From an uncultured Clostridium sp. (GTDB lineage: Bacteria > Bacillota > Clostridia > Lachnospirales > Lachnospiraceae), in assembly GCA_900542035.1 (NCBI GenBank), contig UQMJ01000005.1, positions 70,929 to 134,928 of the forward strand: DNA of 64,000 nt. The letters are read 5' to 3'. Under the pieces are notes generated by a model. It worked only from the letters and a program-made list of their open reading frames with translations, was not told the origin of the DNA and did not search any database. The translations under genes were made by a program, and so were the position numbers. Positions 63,805-64,000 of this stretch are shown here, piece by piece. Numbering within the stretch: the first letter of the stretch is position 1; each line of letters begins with the position of its first letter.

Positions 63805-64000
63805 ATGCTTGAAAATAAATTGGGTATTACAGATTCTACAGAATTAGCAAGAGCAGAGGAAAAAATCAGTAAGCAAAAAGCTCTCGAAATGTTCGAGAGT
63901 GGCTTCTTTGAGACATTAGAACCAGGCACTTATAAAAGTCTTGCCATGATCCATCAATATCTTTTTGATGAGATTTATGATTTTGCCGGTAAATTACGAA
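63805..64000 (+). CDS. Fic-family protein, N-terminal part (cut by window end)
   Basis: The frame is open to the right edge; 65 codons are visible. The text MLENKLGITDSTELARAEEKIS and IHQYLFDEIYDFAGKLR matches the start of the small Fic/Doc-type proteins. The catalytic HPFxxGNGR motif lies outside the window. Fic domains add AMP or other groups to protein targets, often as toxins. ATG 63805 has GAGG six bases before it. Whether an antitoxin partner exists cannot be seen here. Confidence 0.82.
   Translation, partial: MLENKLGITDSTELARAEEKISKQKALEMFESGFFETLEPGTYKSLAMIHQYLFDEIYDFAGKLR

Noticed and set aside
1..64000. CRISPR arrays, tRNA or rRNA genes, transposases
   Set aside because: No regularly spaced repeats, no tRNA T-arm signatures with matching acceptor stems and no transposase domains were seen.

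Overview
The window is a chromosomal stretch of an anaerobic Gram-positive bacterium of the class Clostridia, most likely family Lachnospiraceae; the genus cannot be fixed from this sequence. The signs are the T-box leader before pheST, a DUF6465 protein, a biotin-dependent sodium-pump operon, NfnAB, AddAB instead of RecBCD, Gram-positive LexA boxes, a CIRCE element, AGGAGG-type ribosome binding sites, and class I plus class III ribonucleotide reductase genes.

Layout. 1-4140: the end of a class I ribonucleotide reductase beta gene, then T-box-controlled pheS-pheT. 4176-5585: a PHP histidinol phosphatase and a YgjP-type metallopeptidase. 5782-11760: a maltodextrin-type uptake unit (lipoprotein binding protein, two permeases, 4-alpha-glucanotransferase, LacI regulator) with a LacI-type operator at its promoter. 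11774-13820: a YtrA-like GntR repressor with an ABC ATPase and membrane subunit behind a clear operator. 13898-17217: an enolase, a DUF6465 protein behind a consensus promoter, and an RNA m5C methyltransferase. 17184-19423 (minus): an SOS-controlled dinB-rluA pair. 19489-20787: a D,D-carboxypeptidase.

21055-26311: a five-gene biotin operon holding two different carboxyltransferases, a biotin carrier, and the beta and gamma sodium-pump subunits. 26526-30288: two secreted or surface proteins with cadherin-like repeats. 30372-34413: scpA-scpB-dut-TPR lipoprotein-hflX. 34421-37088: an anaerobic ribonucleotide reductase fused to a thioredoxin-like domain, behind NrdR-like sites and a folded leader. 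37098-39886: an Xre regulator with a membrane partner, a MATE exporter near an SOS-like box, and a membrane-anchored FMN-bind-like protein. 39960-47194: addB-addA. 47226-50835: a remote ThyX-like protein coupled to dihydrofolate reductase, then nfnA-nfnB.

50968-56039: a tight row of small-molecule-modifying or resistance-like enzymes (short MGMT, CAT-like, GNAT-methyltransferase fusion, nucleotidyltransferase, hydrolase) followed by a MATE exporter with its own operator-like palindrome. 56046-59160: secG-rnr-smpB. 59187-61066 (minus): a ferredoxin, membrane Fe-S protein, short-chain dehydrogenase and thioredoxin redox operon. 61164-61873: CIRCE-controlled hsp20. 61873-64000: accessory DNA that looks like a decayed mobile-element junction, with a DNA-binding-like small protein, a gene lacking its 5' end, a coding remnant and the start of a Fic-family gene.

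The most interesting points are the mixed transcarboxylase/sodium-pump operon with a lipoprotein-type OadG, the ThyX-like protein lacking the RHR motif and overlapping a DHFR gene, the NrdD-thioredoxin fusion with its unusual upstream region, and the enzyme cassette at 50968-56039. All similarity statements are from reading the sequence; no database search was run.
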